NCBI RefSeq assembly: GCF_013387475.1
Contig: NZ_VWNB01000009.1
Coordinates: forward strand, 1 to 64,000
DNA length: 64,000 nucleotides
Source: Mariprofundus sp. KV
GTDB taxonomy: Bacteria; Pseudomonadota; Zetaproteobacteria; Mariprofundales; Mariprofundaceae
Reading direction: 5' to 3'
Shown here: positions 55,602-64,000 of the stretch, piece after piece
Layout: every line of letters begins with the position of its first letter
Numbering within the stretch: the stretch's first letter is position 1
Position numbers and translations under genes: made by a program
Notes under the pieces: model-generated
What the model was told of the DNA's origin: nothing
The model's database searches: none
Seen by the model: the letters and a program-made list of their open reading frames with translations, nothing else

Positions 55602-56420
55602 CTATTTGCCTAACATGCGAGAGAAGAAACCACCGGACTTTTTGACGGCTTCGGCTTTCTTGCTTGCTTCGATAAGGATAACCGAGATGTTATCGGGGCC
55701 ACCGGCTGCGTTGGCGAGGCGGATCAACTCATCGGCTGCTTTGTTCATATCTTTACCAAAGCGGGTGAGGGTCTGTTCAATGATCTCATCGGAGACCACA
55801 TCGGTGAGGCCATCAGAGCACATCAGATAGAGGTCGCCGGGGAAGACGATGTCTTCAACAATGTCGGGATCGACACCTTTGCCTACACCAAGCGCACGGG
55901 TGACCAGATTTTTGATGGTGGAGTTGCGGGCATCTTGAGCGGTAACAAGGCCGCGACGCACCTGTTCATGGATCAGTGAGTGATCCTCGGTGACATGGGT
56001 CAGTTCACCATCACGCTGGCGGTACATGCGCGAATCACCGACATGGGCTGCGGTGATGCGATCACTGTAGAAAACGGCAGCCAGCACGGTGGTGCCCATG
56101 CCTGCACATCCGGCTTTTCTCTGTGCGGTATCATAGATTGAATCGTTGGCGTGGCGGATAGCGTTGCGCACCAGAATCGATTCACTGGTGAAGCCGGTAT
56201 CACTATCAATCTGGGCGGCAGGAATATCGAGTACTTTGGCTTTGATCTCGTTGGTGATGATCTCAACCGCCATGGCGCTGGCCACTTCACCGGCGTTGTA
56301 ACCGCCCATGCCATCAGCCAGTACGGCAATGCCGTGGCTTGGTGTGGTGCCGACAAAATCTTCATTATGTTTGCGCCGGATGCCGACATCGGTTTTGGCT
56401 AACATCTTTAATTTCATCAT
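55602..56420 (-). CDS. PP2C-type Ser/Thr protein phosphatase
   Basis: The 272 residues show the PPM metal-binding motifs: RKHNEDFVG, VLADGMGGYNAGEVAS, AAHVGDSRMYR, CSDGLTDVV and GGPDNISVIL. It lacks membrane segments. The ATG at 56420 overlaps the kinase stop (TGATG), with GGGAGG upstream. Its adjacency implies it reverses the kinase or acts on its substrates. Confidence 0.93.
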   Translation of the reverse strand: MMKLKMLAKTDVGIRRKHNEDFVGTTPSHGIAVLADGMGGYNAGEVASAMAVEIITNEIKAKVLDIPAAQIDSDTGFTSESILVRNAIRHANDSIYDTAQRKAGCAGMGTTVLAAVFYSDRITAAHVGDSRMYRQRDGELTHVTEDHSLIHEQVRRGLVTAQDARNSTIKNLVTRALGVGKGVDPDIVEDIVFPGDLYLMCSDGLTDVVSDEIIEQTLTRFGKDMNKAADELIRLANAAGGPDNISVILIEASKKAEAVKKSGGFFSRMLGK

Positions 56421-58819
56421 CAGCGGCCTCCCTGGCTTCTGCTCTGTTGCAGGCACTGCTGGATTCGCTCAAGTGCCTCACCAGCTGAGCCGATGCGATG
56501 ATCAGCTTTTTTGGCAAGCAGACTGTTTATTAGATCGGCCACACAATCGGGTGTATCGGCATTGAGCTTGCGCACATCGACATGTGGTTCTTTAGCAATT
56601 TTAAACATCAACTTGGAGATCGATTCGGCCTTGAAGGGGCGTACGCCAGCCACCATCTCATAGAGCATGACGCCGAGTGAAAAGAGATCTGAGCGGCCAT
56701 CAATCGGTTTGCCCGAGAGCTGCTCCGGTGACATGTAGGATGGAGTTCCCAGTACCGTGCCGGCCTTGCTTTTACTTGATTCGGTAATGTGGGCGATGCC
56801 GAAGTCGGTCACCTTCACCGCTTTGTTTTTCAGAATCATGATGTTGGCCGGTTTAATGTCGCGATGAATCACGCCATTGTTGTGGGCGTACTGCAGCGCT
56901 TCGGCGACCTTGGCGATAATTTTCAGGGTCGTGGGAATCGGCAGGGTTTTACCCTCTTTGGTGTAGGGGATGAGATCGATGCCATCGAGATACTCCATGG
57001 CGATGTAGGCGAGATCATGTTCATCACCGGCATCAAAGATGGTGACGATGTTGGGGTGATTGAGCATGCCGGCAATCTCAGCTTCGTGGAAGAAGCGCTC
57101 TTTCACCTCTTCCAGCTGATCAGGTTCAAACTCTTTGGAGAGGGCGAGTGTTTTGATGGCAACCTGACGGTTAATTTTAGGGTCTCTGCCCAGATAGACC
57201 GTGCCCATCGCGCCTTTACCCAGCTCGCTGACAATCTCGTAGCGGCCAAGCGTCGGTTTGTTGTCACCGCTGGCCAGCAGGCTGGAAATGCCTGCATTGG
57301 AGCCTTTGTCAGAGAGCGTGTCTCTGGCATTTTTTGCGCTGATAATGCGGGTCTGAATATCGCGGAAGGTGCTGTTGTGACCCGCCATATGCTGGTAGAC
57401 ACTGATGGCATCATCAAACTGGCGTTTACGTTCAAAGGCCAGGCCCAGGTCATAAAGAATGGCGAGCAGATCTTCATTCATCGGGCAGGTGAGGAACTTC
57501 GCATAGGCATTTTCCAGCATGCCCTGGCTTTGAAAGGAGAGACCCAGCATCTTATTGGTTTCATTGGGATCGCTAGCCGTGGTTGGCTGCTTCTCTTTGA
57601 TCACCAGGTACTGCTTAATGCTGATGCCAAGCTGCCCGATGATCAGTAGCAGACAGCATATGGCCGTCTGAATCCAGAGACTGAATGCAGATATGAAGAT
57701 ATAGCCTGTTATCAGCAGGATGAGGCTTATGGCAACCGTGGCAATGACGCCGACAAGTGGTGTGAGGCGTGGTAGCACGAGCGTCAGGTAGAGCCCGGCC
57801 AGCAGCAGTAGTGCCAACTCGGCATAGAGCGCCCAGTCAGGGCGAATCACAGACTCCTCCTTGAGGATGCTCTGCAGGCTATGGGCAGCAAACTCACTGC
57901 GAGACATGTTGGCTTTCAGTGGTGTATCTACGCCGTTGGCTGAACTGCCAATGAGTACGATTTTACCTTTGAAAAGGTTGGCGGGGATTTCGTCGGCAAG
58001 AAGCTGGGATAAGTTGTATCTTGTGAAGCTGTTGCCGCTGCTGTCTGCATGAAAGGCAGGGAAAATACGCAGTTGCTGATCGGTCGCCACATTGATTGCA
58101 CCGAGCTCTATATCGGTGCCGAGATTCAGGCGTACGTCACTTAAGGGGATGTTCATCGTTCCGGCAGCAAGCGTAAGCACCATGGATGGATAATACAGGC
58201 CTGAAAAGGTGACGGCCAAAGGCAGTGAGCGAAGTGTCTCATCCTGATTGAGCGGGAAATTGAAGTGGCCAAAGCCTGCAGCGCCCTCTGAGAGCGTGTT
58301 GTAGGGGTGGCGAAGCATAAAAGCATGCATTGGTGAAGCGCTGCTATTGCTGAAGTTGATCTGCCTGATAGCCGAACGGCGGATATAGTTAGGGGCGAGG
58401 ATGTTGCTGCGGTTCTCTTCACTGGCGAATTCGAAAAAGAGCGGTAGCAGCACATTGCCGGCCTGATGCACCTTTTCTGCCAGCATGTCATGCTGTGTGG
58501 TCTCATTCAGCGTGGCAGGTTTCAATTCGGCCTCACTGTAGAGCATGTCCAGCGCAATCAGTTTGGCACCGGCATTGGAGAGCTTCTCTATGGTTGCGGC
58601 AATGCTGCTCTGGGGAGTCTGGTCATTGCCTTTTGAATCAACGTTAACAAGTACAATGCGATCATCTGCCGGCAGACTGTTTGTGCTGGCGGTAAAATCA
58701 TAGAGGGCGTTATCAACGCTCTGCAAAGGGGAGAGTTGGCTGCTGTATCCGACCAGAACAAGTAACGAAACCAGGACACCAACAGACCAGTCCGATTTCC
58801 AGATAGTGCCATAGTTCAA
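56420..58819 (-). CDS. CHASE2-sensor Ser/Thr protein kinase
   Basis: The 799 residues have an N-terminal membrane helix, an extracytoplasmic CHASE2 domain (about 40-330; VLVNVDSKGNDQTPQSSI, ALDMLYSEAELKP, KGKIVLIGSSANGVDTPLKA), a cluster of three membrane helices (about 338-415), a helical linker, and a Hanks-type kinase domain (about 525-790). Kinase features are GKGAMGTVYLGRD, VAIKTL, HRDIKPANIMILK, DFGIAH and the APE-like SPEQLSG. The start is a TTG with AGGGG upstream. It probably senses an envelope or environmental signal. Confidence 0.93.
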   Translation of the reverse strand: MNYGTIWKSDWSVGVLVSLLVLVGYSSQLSPLQSVDNALYDFTASTNSLPADDRIVLVNVDSKGNDQTPQSSIAATIEKLSNAGAKLIALDMLYSEAELKPATLNETTQHDMLAEKVHQAGNVLLPLFFEFASEENRSNILAPNYIRRSAIRQINFSNSSASPMHAFMLRHPYNTLSEGAAGFGHFNFPLNQDETLRSLPLAVTFSGLYYPSMVLTLAAGTMNIPLSDVRLNLGTDIELGAINVATDQQLRIFPAFHADSSGNSFTRYNLSQLLADEIPANLFKGKIVLIGSSANGVDTPLKANMSRSEFAAHSLQSILKEESVIRPDWALYAELALLLLAGLYLTLVLPRLTPLVGVIATVAISLILLITGYIFISAFSLWIQTAICCLLLIIGQLGISIKQYLVIKEKQPTTASDPNETNKMLGLSFQSQGMLENAYAKFLTCPMNEDLLAILYDLGLAFERKRQFDDAISVYQHMAGHNSTFRDIQTRIISAKNARDTLSDKGSNAGISSLLASGDNKPTLGRYEIVSELGKGAMGTVYLGRDPKINRQVAIKTLALSKEFEPDQLEEVKERFFHEAEIAGMLNHPNIVTIFDAGDEHDLAYIAMEYLDGIDLIPYTKEGKTLPIPTTLKIIAKVAEALQYAHNNGVIHRDIKPANIMILKNKAVKVTDFGIAHITESSKSKAGTVLGTPSYMSPEQLSGKPIDGRSDLFSLGVMLYEMVAGVRPFKAESISKLMFKIAKEPHVDVRKLNADTPDCVADLINSLLAKKADHRIGSAGEALERIQQCLQQSRSQGGR

Positions 58820-59041
58820 AAACAGTTCCCCTTAATGAGATGTTGCTCGCCTGAGATGCTCTGATCTGCTCAGAACTTTCCTGCAGTTGATGGATGCACA
58901 AGCATGTCTGCCACGCAAGTAACTGCTTTATATGCAAGAATAAAACCGTATCTGTTATCCTGCGCATTGATTGTTTGGCATGAGCCGGTTAATCAGTATC
59001 TCCCTAGCGATCAGGCATATTGGCGATAATGGCAAAGCGAT

Positions 59042-59075
59042 GCAATAGCGAGGGTAATATTCCCTGCACTATTGC
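59042..59075. other. Imperfect palindrome between the kinase gene and tRNA-Asn
   Basis: GCAATAG...CTATTGC encloses AGGG...CCCT. It could be a protein-binding site or a stem-loop. No T-run follows. It lies in the 324 bp gap between the divergently placed kinase and tRNA genes, which otherwise shows no gene. Confidence 0.45.
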
Positions 59076-59101
59076 CCCTGAAATTTTCACTGATTAGGCA
59101 G

Positions 59102-59130
59102 TTGACAGGGCAGGGGTCGCTCACTACGGT
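59102..59130 (+). promoter_or_regulatory. Putative promoter of tRNA-Asn
   Basis: A perfect TTGACA at 59102-59107, 17-nt spacer and weak TACGGT at 59125-59130. Predicted start lies about 7 nt before the mature tRNA. The GC-rich stretch after the -10 region fits a stringent discriminator. Confidence 0.5.
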
Positions 59131-59143
59131 TCGGCCTCGATTT

Positions 59144-59219
59144 TCCCCGATAGTTCAGTTGGTAGAACGGTGGACTGTTAATCCATATGTCGCAGGTTCG
59201 AGTCCTGCTCGGGGAGCCA
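59144..59219 (+). tRNA. tRNA-Asn (GUU anticodon)
   Basis: 76 nt with CCA. The acceptor TCCCCGA pairs with TCGGGGA, the anticodon loop is CTGTTAA with stem TGGA/TCCA, and the T arm contains GGTTCGAGTCC. It has its own promoter-like sequence and terminator. Confidence 0.96.
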
Positions 59220-59224
59220 CATAC

Positions 59225-59252
59225 AAAGGCCGGCACATTGCCGGCCTTTTTT
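59225..59252 (+). terminator. Terminator of tRNA-Asn
   Basis: A perfect stem AAAGGCCGGC/GCCGGCCTTT with a 5-nt loop running into TTTT. Confidence 0.9.
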
Positions 59253-59632
59253 CGTTTTGGGCAGAGATGGTGTGCAGGCGAATGTGTTTCAATGTTGTCT
59301 CTTTTTTCGGGCAGTTTATGCCTGTATGTCGAATCTCCCGGGTGGCCGGTTTGTTTTAAGCATGGTTGTGAAATAGTTCACGCGATCTGCGCGCGCTCCC
59401 TTATACTGTTGCCGCGAATATATTGGGGAGTTTGTTGTGGCTGGTCAGGCCGTGGCCTGCTGCCGGCAGGCTGGTAAAATTTACGCTTCAATAACAGTAG
59501 TATAAAAGGGTTTTTCCCCGTATTTGCCTCCTTGATAATGGAGGGGTAAGCGGCTACTGTACGTTCGTTAGATTTCTGTAATGACGGGAAGCAGGGCAGA
59601 TCTATTTTTTTAAGCAGTATGGGACGGGAACT
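59253..59632 (+). promoter_or_regulatory. 380 bp leader/spacer before the BcsB-like gene
   Basis: No coding sequence is seen. It holds several palindromes: GTGAA/TTCAC, CAGGCC/GGCCTG and CTGCCGGCAG close together, and CCTCC/GGAGG further on. It also has two TATA-like hexamers (TATACT near 59404, TATAAA near 59500). This suggests a regulated, possibly structured leader. It does not fit a riboswitch class I know. Confidence 0.35.
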
Positions 59633-62086
59633 ATGAAAGCTTACTTTTGGCTCACAAAAAAACTGAATAATATATTGATATTTAGCTCACTATTGTTGCT
59701 GCTGGGTGCTTTAGTCCCTGCATCTGCAGGGGCGGCAATTGGTGACCGTCTGGAGGTTGCATCCGGCGGAGCGATGCTTTACGCCGGTCCTGCATCCTCT
59801 GCGGCCAGGGTTTCGCGCCTTGCCAGTGGTGATCAGATGGTGGAGATGGAGCGCCAGGGTGGCTGGGTTTTCGTCTCGGTGAAACAGAGTGGCGCACAGG
59901 GCTGGGTTGACTCCAGCGCCGTACGTAAGGCGGTGATGAAGCCCCGACCTGTTGAGAAGAGCCGGGTAATCAAGAAAGGTAAAACAGTTGTTGTGAAGAA
60001 GATTGCCGAGACGCCGATCAAGGTTCCTGATCTGCCGGTAGTTACCCGCACTGTTGCGCTTAAAGAGCTGGGTTATCGTAAGGGCATCATGTTTGAAGGG
60101 GCCTATATCCACTCCAAGACCGTCTTCTTCGATGCGCCTATGGACTCGCAGATCGCGTATGGATCTTTCAAGATGCTTTTCCGGGCCACTCCTACGTTGC
60201 ATAAGCTGGCCAACATTCGAGTATCTATTAATGACATGCCCTATAAACAGATCAATATTCCTTCCGGTGAAGGTCTGCATGAGATGGATGTGCTGCTGCC
60301 CTCATCTGCATTTCGCGGCAAACTGGTTAAGGTCACCATTGTCACTTCGCTGCCTGTCTCCGATGACCGCTGCTTTGATGACCGTCTGAACGATGTCTTC
60401 CTGCATGTGCTGCCGGAATCAACACTGAATATCTCCTATCAGCCGGTGGAGAAGTCCATCCGTGATGCCTGGCGCCTGCTGCCGCAGGATGTGACCATCA
60501 GTCTCTCCAGTGGCGCCCTGGGCAAGAGTCAGTTTGCTTCAGCGCTGGCGCTGATGGCGATGCTGGTTGATAACGAGAAGCGTGTGAAGATCGTTCGTCT
60601 GCCAGAGGTTGGTAATATTGTTATTGCTCCGAAGTCGGAGATCGAGTCGCTGATTCGCCAGAAGCTGCTGCTTCAGGATGATGGTAAGCCGATGGCTGAG
60701 GCCGGAGAGTCTCTGGATCATGTCAGTAATCTGGCCCTGATGCGTCTGCCGAACCGTTCCGTACTCGTGGTGACTGATCCTTATGATATTCAGCCGATGT
60801 ATCTGCTTAATGATGCCTGGAAACTGACCGCTGCAGGCGATCACTACCGCGTCTTCAAGCCTGATAATCTTCTGGCCTACAGTGAAATGCTGGGTACAGA
60901 GGGGGATGCCGGTTACTACTCGTTGCCACTGGATAAGCTGGGTATGAATCTGGAAGCCAAGGCTCTGACCCGCGAGGTAAGCTGGCAGACTATTATAAGC
61001 CCGTTTGTGGTTCCTCTGGGGACGCGTCCGGACTTTATGCTGTTGAATGTGGTGGCGCCCGTTCGCTGGGAGAAAGACCCTACCTATGAGCTTTATGTAT
61101 TCCTTAATGATGTACTGGTGAAATCTGCCCGTCTTGAGAATACAGGCCTGAAACAGCAGTTTACCATTAACCTGCCAACTGAGTATCAGAAGCAGTACAA
61201 CGATATTCGTGTGGTGGTTCAGCATGATATTGAGATTGGTGATTGCCGTGCTGTTATGCCGCACGACTATGTTCAGGTTACGCCTGACAGTGCGCTGGTT
61301 GTGAAGCGTGAAGAGAGTGCAGCTCCGAAGAAATTCTCTGATCTCTCGCGTTACTTCCTGCACGGTTTCGACACCTATCTCTCCTTCGATTATCTCGAGA
61401 AACCTGAGCATGTGCTGCAGTTGATGGCGCGTTTGGCAGCTGATTTCCCGCTGATGATCGACCACACGCGTGTTCATTTTGTCGAGAAGGGATCCATGCT
61501 TAAACCTGAAGGGCCATTCGTGGCGGTTGGTAACTTCCCGCTCAGCGAAGAGATCGAAGCACCTGTGCGTTTTGATCAGGGGCGTGTGAAAATTGTCTCT
61601 CCTGGCGGTGAGTCCTATTTCGATGTCAACAGACTACCCAATATTACAGTGGCTGAGATTGCCAAGTCGTTCGACTCTTATGGACTCTGGATCAATCCAT
61701 CTGACTCTGTTGAAGGGCCTCCGATGATTGAGAGGATTGAGCTGGCAGAGGATGACGTCGCCTTTATCGATGCCAACGGTGTCATCAAAACCATGGATAG
61801 CAGTGAGCCATCACTGGCTCAGGTCTACTACCCTGATGTTGAGAACTGGTTCGATGTGCTCGGTAAATACCGTTTCTGGTTGATGGTGCTGTTGTGGTTC
61901 CTGCTGACGATGGTTGTGGTATACCTCTACCGTATGTCCAGAGCCAACAAGATGGCGCGTGAAGAGGATGATGCGCTCTATCAGGAAGAGGAAGCCAGAA
62001 TGCAGGGTGGGCATGCAGCGCACCTGCATGAAGATCATACCATCCATCCAACCGATTCCCTGGATCATCTTGATGAGAAAAGGTGA
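59633..62086 (+). CDS. bcsB: BcsB-like exopolysaccharide synthase regulatory subunit with SH3 domain
   Basis: The 817 residues begin with a signal peptide (about 1-34), then a bacterial SH3 domain (about 36-98; LEVASGGAMLYAGPASSAAR and GGWVFVSVKQ-GAQGWVDSSA). A BcsB-type beta-rich core follows about 150-730 (VSINDMPYKQINIPSG, LPVSDDRCFDDRLND, and DCRAVMPHDYVQ). A C-terminal membrane helix near 745-765 ends in an acidic, His-rich tail. BcsB guides cellulose through the periplasm. The SH3 addition is unusual and could bind peptidoglycan. The next gene encodes a cellulose-synthase-like enzyme 8 nt later. Confidence 0.85.
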   Translation: MKAYFWLTKKLNNILIFSSLLLLLGALVPASAGAAIGDRLEVASGGAMLYAGPASSAARVSRLASGDQMVEMERQGGWVFVSVKQSGAQGWVDSSAVRKAVMKPRPVEKSRVIKKGKTVVVKKIAETPIKVPDLPVVTRTVALKELGYRKGIMFEGAYIHSKTVFFDAPMDSQIAYGSFKMLFRATPTLHKLANIRVSINDMPYKQINIPSGEGLHEMDVLLPSSAFRGKLVKVTIVTSLPVSDDRCFDDRLNDVFLHVLPESTLNISYQPVEKSIRDAWRLLPQDVTISLSSGALGKSQFASALALMAMLVDNEKRVKIVRLPEVGNIVIAPKSEIESLIRQKLLLQDDGKPMAEAGESLDHVSNLALMRLPNRSVLVVTDPYDIQPMYLLNDAWKLTAAGDHYRVFKPDNLLAYSEMLGTEGDAGYYSLPLDKLGMNLEAKALTREVSWQTIISPFVVPLGTRPDFMLLNVVAPVRWEKDPTYELYVFLNDVLVKSARLENTGLKQQFTINLPTEYQKQYNDIRVVVQHDIEIGDCRAVMPHDYVQVTPDSALVVKREESAAPKKFSDLSRYFLHGFDTYLSFDYLEKPEHVLQLMARLAADFPLMIDHTRVHFVEKGSMLKPEGPFVAVGNFPLSEEIEAPVRFDQGRVKIVSPGGESYFDVNRLPNITVAEIAKSFDSYGLWINPSDSVEGPPMIERIELAEDDVAFIDANGVIKTMDSSEPSLAQVYYPDVENWFDVLGKYRFWLMVLLWFLLTMVVVYLYRMSRANKMAREEDDALYQEEEARMQGGHAAHLHEDHTIHPTDSLDHLDEKR

Positions 62087-62094
62087 TTTGAGGT

Positions 62095-64000
62095 ATGAGC
62101 CAGCCGGAAGCGGGCGCTAAACTCCGCATTGGTGAACTGCTGGTGAGCCGCGGGCTCATCAGCAGTGACCAGTTGCAGGAGGCGCTTGATCAGCAGCAGG
62201 CGGAGGGAGGACGGCTTGGAGATATCCTGCTTTCCCGCCGTGCCATCACAACTGTCGCATTTTACGATGCCCTGACAGATCACTTCCGTCGCGGACGGAT
62301 TGGTGATCTGCTGGTTGAGAGGGAGCTGATCACTGAGTACCAGCTACAGGATATTCTTGAAACCCAGAAGCAGTGGGGTACTCGCTTTGGTGACATTATT
62401 CTGGCCAAGGGGTTGGTGAAACCCTTCTTTCTGAGTCAGGTTCTGGCCGATCACTTCGATAAACCGAATATCGATATGCTTAAAGAGAGGCTGGACACGA
62501 GCATTCTTGATCGTGACAACCTCTCCACCTATTCAGAGAACCTGTTTGTGCCGTGGCGCAGAGAGAATGGATTACTGAAGGTGGCCGTGGTTGATGTCAC
62601 CCCTGAGCTGTTACAGATCGTCGACCGTGTGGTTGGCGAGCCGTTTGATTTTGTTATCACTTCAAAATTTGACATTATCTGGACGCTGCAGGAGATCGGT
62701 AATCAGTTCTATACGGAAAAAGCTGTACATGAGCTTGCCAATATTATGCCGCAGTTCTCAGCCAGTGAGGTGTTTACGCCCAGACAGCTGATCTTTGTCT
62801 TTATCTGGATGACCCTGAGTGTGGCTGCACTGGCACTCTGGCCGATCAACTCCATCATTGCCCTGAATCTGGCGATTTCGATCTTCCTGCTGCTCAACTT
62901 TGCGCTACGTATGGTGTTGACCTGGGTGGGTGGCGATAAGTACTTTGATAATCTGGTAACCGATGAAGAGGTGAATGCGATTGATGAGCGGACGCTGCCG
63001 GTCTACTCCATTCTGCTGCCAATGTACCATGAGTCGGCAACACTGCCGAATATCGCACAGGCACTTCGCTCCCTCGATTACCCGCTCTCCAAGCTCGATA
63101 TTAAACTGATTCTTGAGCAGGATGATGATGAGACTATTGAGACGGCAAAAGAGCTCGGTCTTGAGGGAATCTTTGAGATTATCCGTGTGCCGGAGTCATT
63201 CCCGAGAACCAAACCCAAAGCGTGTAACTATGCCCTGCACTTCTGCCGAGGTGAGCTTGCCACAATTTACGATGGTGAGGATGCACCGGAGCCTGATCAG
63301 CTGAAAAAGGTTGTGATCGCCTTCCAGAAAGCTCCCGAGAATACGGCGGTGATTCAGGCCAGGCTCAACTACTTTAATGTGGCAGAGAACTGGCTGACCC
63401 GTATGTTCACCATGGAGTACTCCCTCTGGTTTGATTTCTATCTGCCTGCTCTTGATGCACTGCGCATTCCAATTCCGCTTGGTGGCACCTCCAACCACTT
63501 CAAGATGAATGTTCTGCGTGAAATGCAGGGCTGGGATCCCTATAACGTAACCGAGGATTGCGATCTTGGCGTGCGTCTGACCCAGCGTTTCTATCGTGTG
63601 GGTGTTGTGAATTCGACCACCTATGAAGAGGCCAACAACTCCATTCCTAACTGGATTCGCCAGCGTTCGCGCTGGTTGAAGGGTTATATGCAGAGTTATC
63701 TGGTGCATATGCGCGCGCCGCTAAAACTCTATGGCGAGTTGGGTCATATCGGCTTCTGGGGGTTCCAGTTCTTTATCGGCGGAACGATTGTGAGTGCGCT
63801 GGTGACCCCGATCCTGTTCCTCATGTATATCCTCTGGCTGATCACGCAGACGATGGTGTTTGACCCCTATTTCCCCTCCATGGTGCTCTACATCAATCTG
63901 TTTAATCTGCTTATCGCCAATGGTTTCCTGATCTACCTGTTTATGCTCAGTGGCTTTAAACGCAGATATTTCGATCTGATTCCATGGGCTCTTACCGTTC
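62095..64000 (+). CDS. CesA-like glycosyltransferase 2 with tandem MshEN-type domains (partial)
   Basis: 635 codons are visible; the gene runs off the window. Residues about 10-125 contain four related motifs: RIGELLVSRGLISSDQL, RLGDILLSRRAIT, RIGDLLVERELITEYQL and RFGDIILAKGLVK. These form two MshEN (T2SSE-N) domains, a fold known to bind c-di-GMP. Two membrane helices (about 225-275) precede a processive GT2 core: LLPMYHES, EQDDDE (near 343), RTKPKACNYAL, DGEDAPEPDQL, TEDCDLG (near 485) and QRSRWLKG (near 522), then more membrane helices. No PilZ domain is seen in the visible part. The ATG has a GAGG just upstream. Confidence 0.9.
   Translation, partial: MSQPEAGAKLRIGELLVSRGLISSDQLQEALDQQQAEGGRLGDILLSRRAITTVAFYDALTDHFRRGRIGDLLVERELITEYQLQDILETQKQWGTRFGDIILAKGLVKPFFLSQVLADHFDKPNIDMLKERLDTSILDRDNLSTYSENLFVPWRRENGLLKVAVVDVTPELLQIVDRVVGEPFDFVITSKFDIIWTLQEIGNQFYTEKAVHELANIMPQFSASEVFTPRQLIFVFIWMTLSVAALALWPINSIIALNLAISIFLLLNFALRMVLTWVGGDKYFDNLVTDEEVNAIDERTLPVYSILLPMYHESATLPNIAQALRSLDYPLSKLDIKLILEQDDDETIETAKELGLEGIFEIIRVPESFPRTKPKACNYALHFCRGELATIYDGEDAPEPDQLKKVVIAFQKAPENTAVIQARLNYFNVAENWLTRMFTMEYSLWFDFYLPALDALRIPIPLGGTSNHFKMNVLREMQGWDPYNVTEDCDLGVRLTQRFYRVGVVNSTTYEEANNSIPNWIRQRSRWLKGYMQSYLVHMRAPLKLYGELGHIGFWGFQFFIGGTIVSALVTPILFLMYILWLITQTMVFDPYFPSMVLYINLFNLLIANGFLIYLFMLSGFKRRYFDLIPWALTV

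Noticed and set aside
59072-59359. Open frames over tRNA-Asn
   Set aside because: They translate the tRNA and its terminator and have no domain support.
59253-59632. Possible GEMM-type c-di-GMP riboswitch before the BcsB-like gene
   Set aside because: The conserved core bases and tetraloop-receptor arrangement of GEMM could not be found; only generic palindromes are present.
1-64000. CRISPR array, rRNA operon, restriction or phage genes
   Set aside because: No regularly spaced 25-40 bp repeats with unique spacers, no rRNA sequence and no phage or restriction domains were seen; the only tandem arrays are the coding 9 bp repeats.

Overview
The window reads as the chromosome of a Gram-negative proteobacterium. 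Supporting evidence is the tig-clpP-clpX-lon-HU block, an Mla phospholipid-transport operon, the LapA/LapB pair, a pheA-hisC-tyrA-aroA-cmk-rpsA-ihfB superoperon and a Wzx/Wzy O-antigen locus. A BicA-like SulP transporter and a BcsB/CesA-like exopolysaccharide pair would fit a chemolithoautotrophic biofilm or stalk former such as a zetaproteobacterium (Mariprofundus-like). That placement is an inference from gene style and was not tested.

Layout. 1-0.7 kb: the tail of an ISL3-type transposase abutting a decapitated hybrid histidine kinase. 0.8-8.0 kb: tRNA-Leu, an unusual run of four stem-loops, the protein quality-control genes tig, clpP, clpX and lon, a HU gene, and a tandemly duplicated tRNA-Val/tRNA-Asp pair. 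8.1-12.8 kb (minus strand): alr-mlaE-mlaF-mlaD plus an exported TPR protein, with a 268 bp mobile-element-like inverted-repeat unit at the alr/mlaE junction. 13.0-34.2 kb: a large surface-polysaccharide locus. It has dTDP-rhamnose genes (rmlACDB), gmd/fcl debris, wzz, wzx, a sulfotransferase, four methyltransferases, an acetyltransferase, several glycosyltransferases, a Wzy candidate, an epimerase, a WecA/WbpL-type initiator, an O-antigen ligase and a WbpM/CapD dehydratase. Its middle is visibly more AT-rich than the flanks, which suggests horizontal exchange. A small ComEA-like protein that looks internally deleted sits near its end.

34.2-41.8 kb: priA, a CPBP protease, uvrA and a SulP/BicA-like transporter. 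41.8-52.8 kb: a dense run from aromatic amino-acid synthesis into cmk, rpsA, ihfB, lapA, lapB, pyrF and dgt. The N-terminus of rpsA carries 18 perfect-length 9 bp repeats encoding Ala-Glu-Val. 52.8-55.4 kb: a gene-poor spacer, then relA. 55.6-58.8 kb (minus): a CHASE2-sensor Ser/Thr kinase coupled to a PP2C phosphatase. 59.1-64.0 kb: tRNA-Asn, a long leader, a BcsB-like protein with an added SH3 domain, and a CesA-like glycosyltransferase with tandem MshEN-type domains in front. That domain suggests direct c-di-GMP control. The last gene runs off the window.

The strongest candidates for new biology are the MshEN-glycosyltransferase/SH3-BcsB pair, the variable-number repeat in ribosomal protein S1, the inverted-repeat element that supplies the stop codon of alr and probably the ribosome-binding site and start codon of mlaE, and a structured repeat family with two copies whose stems differ but whose fold is kept.
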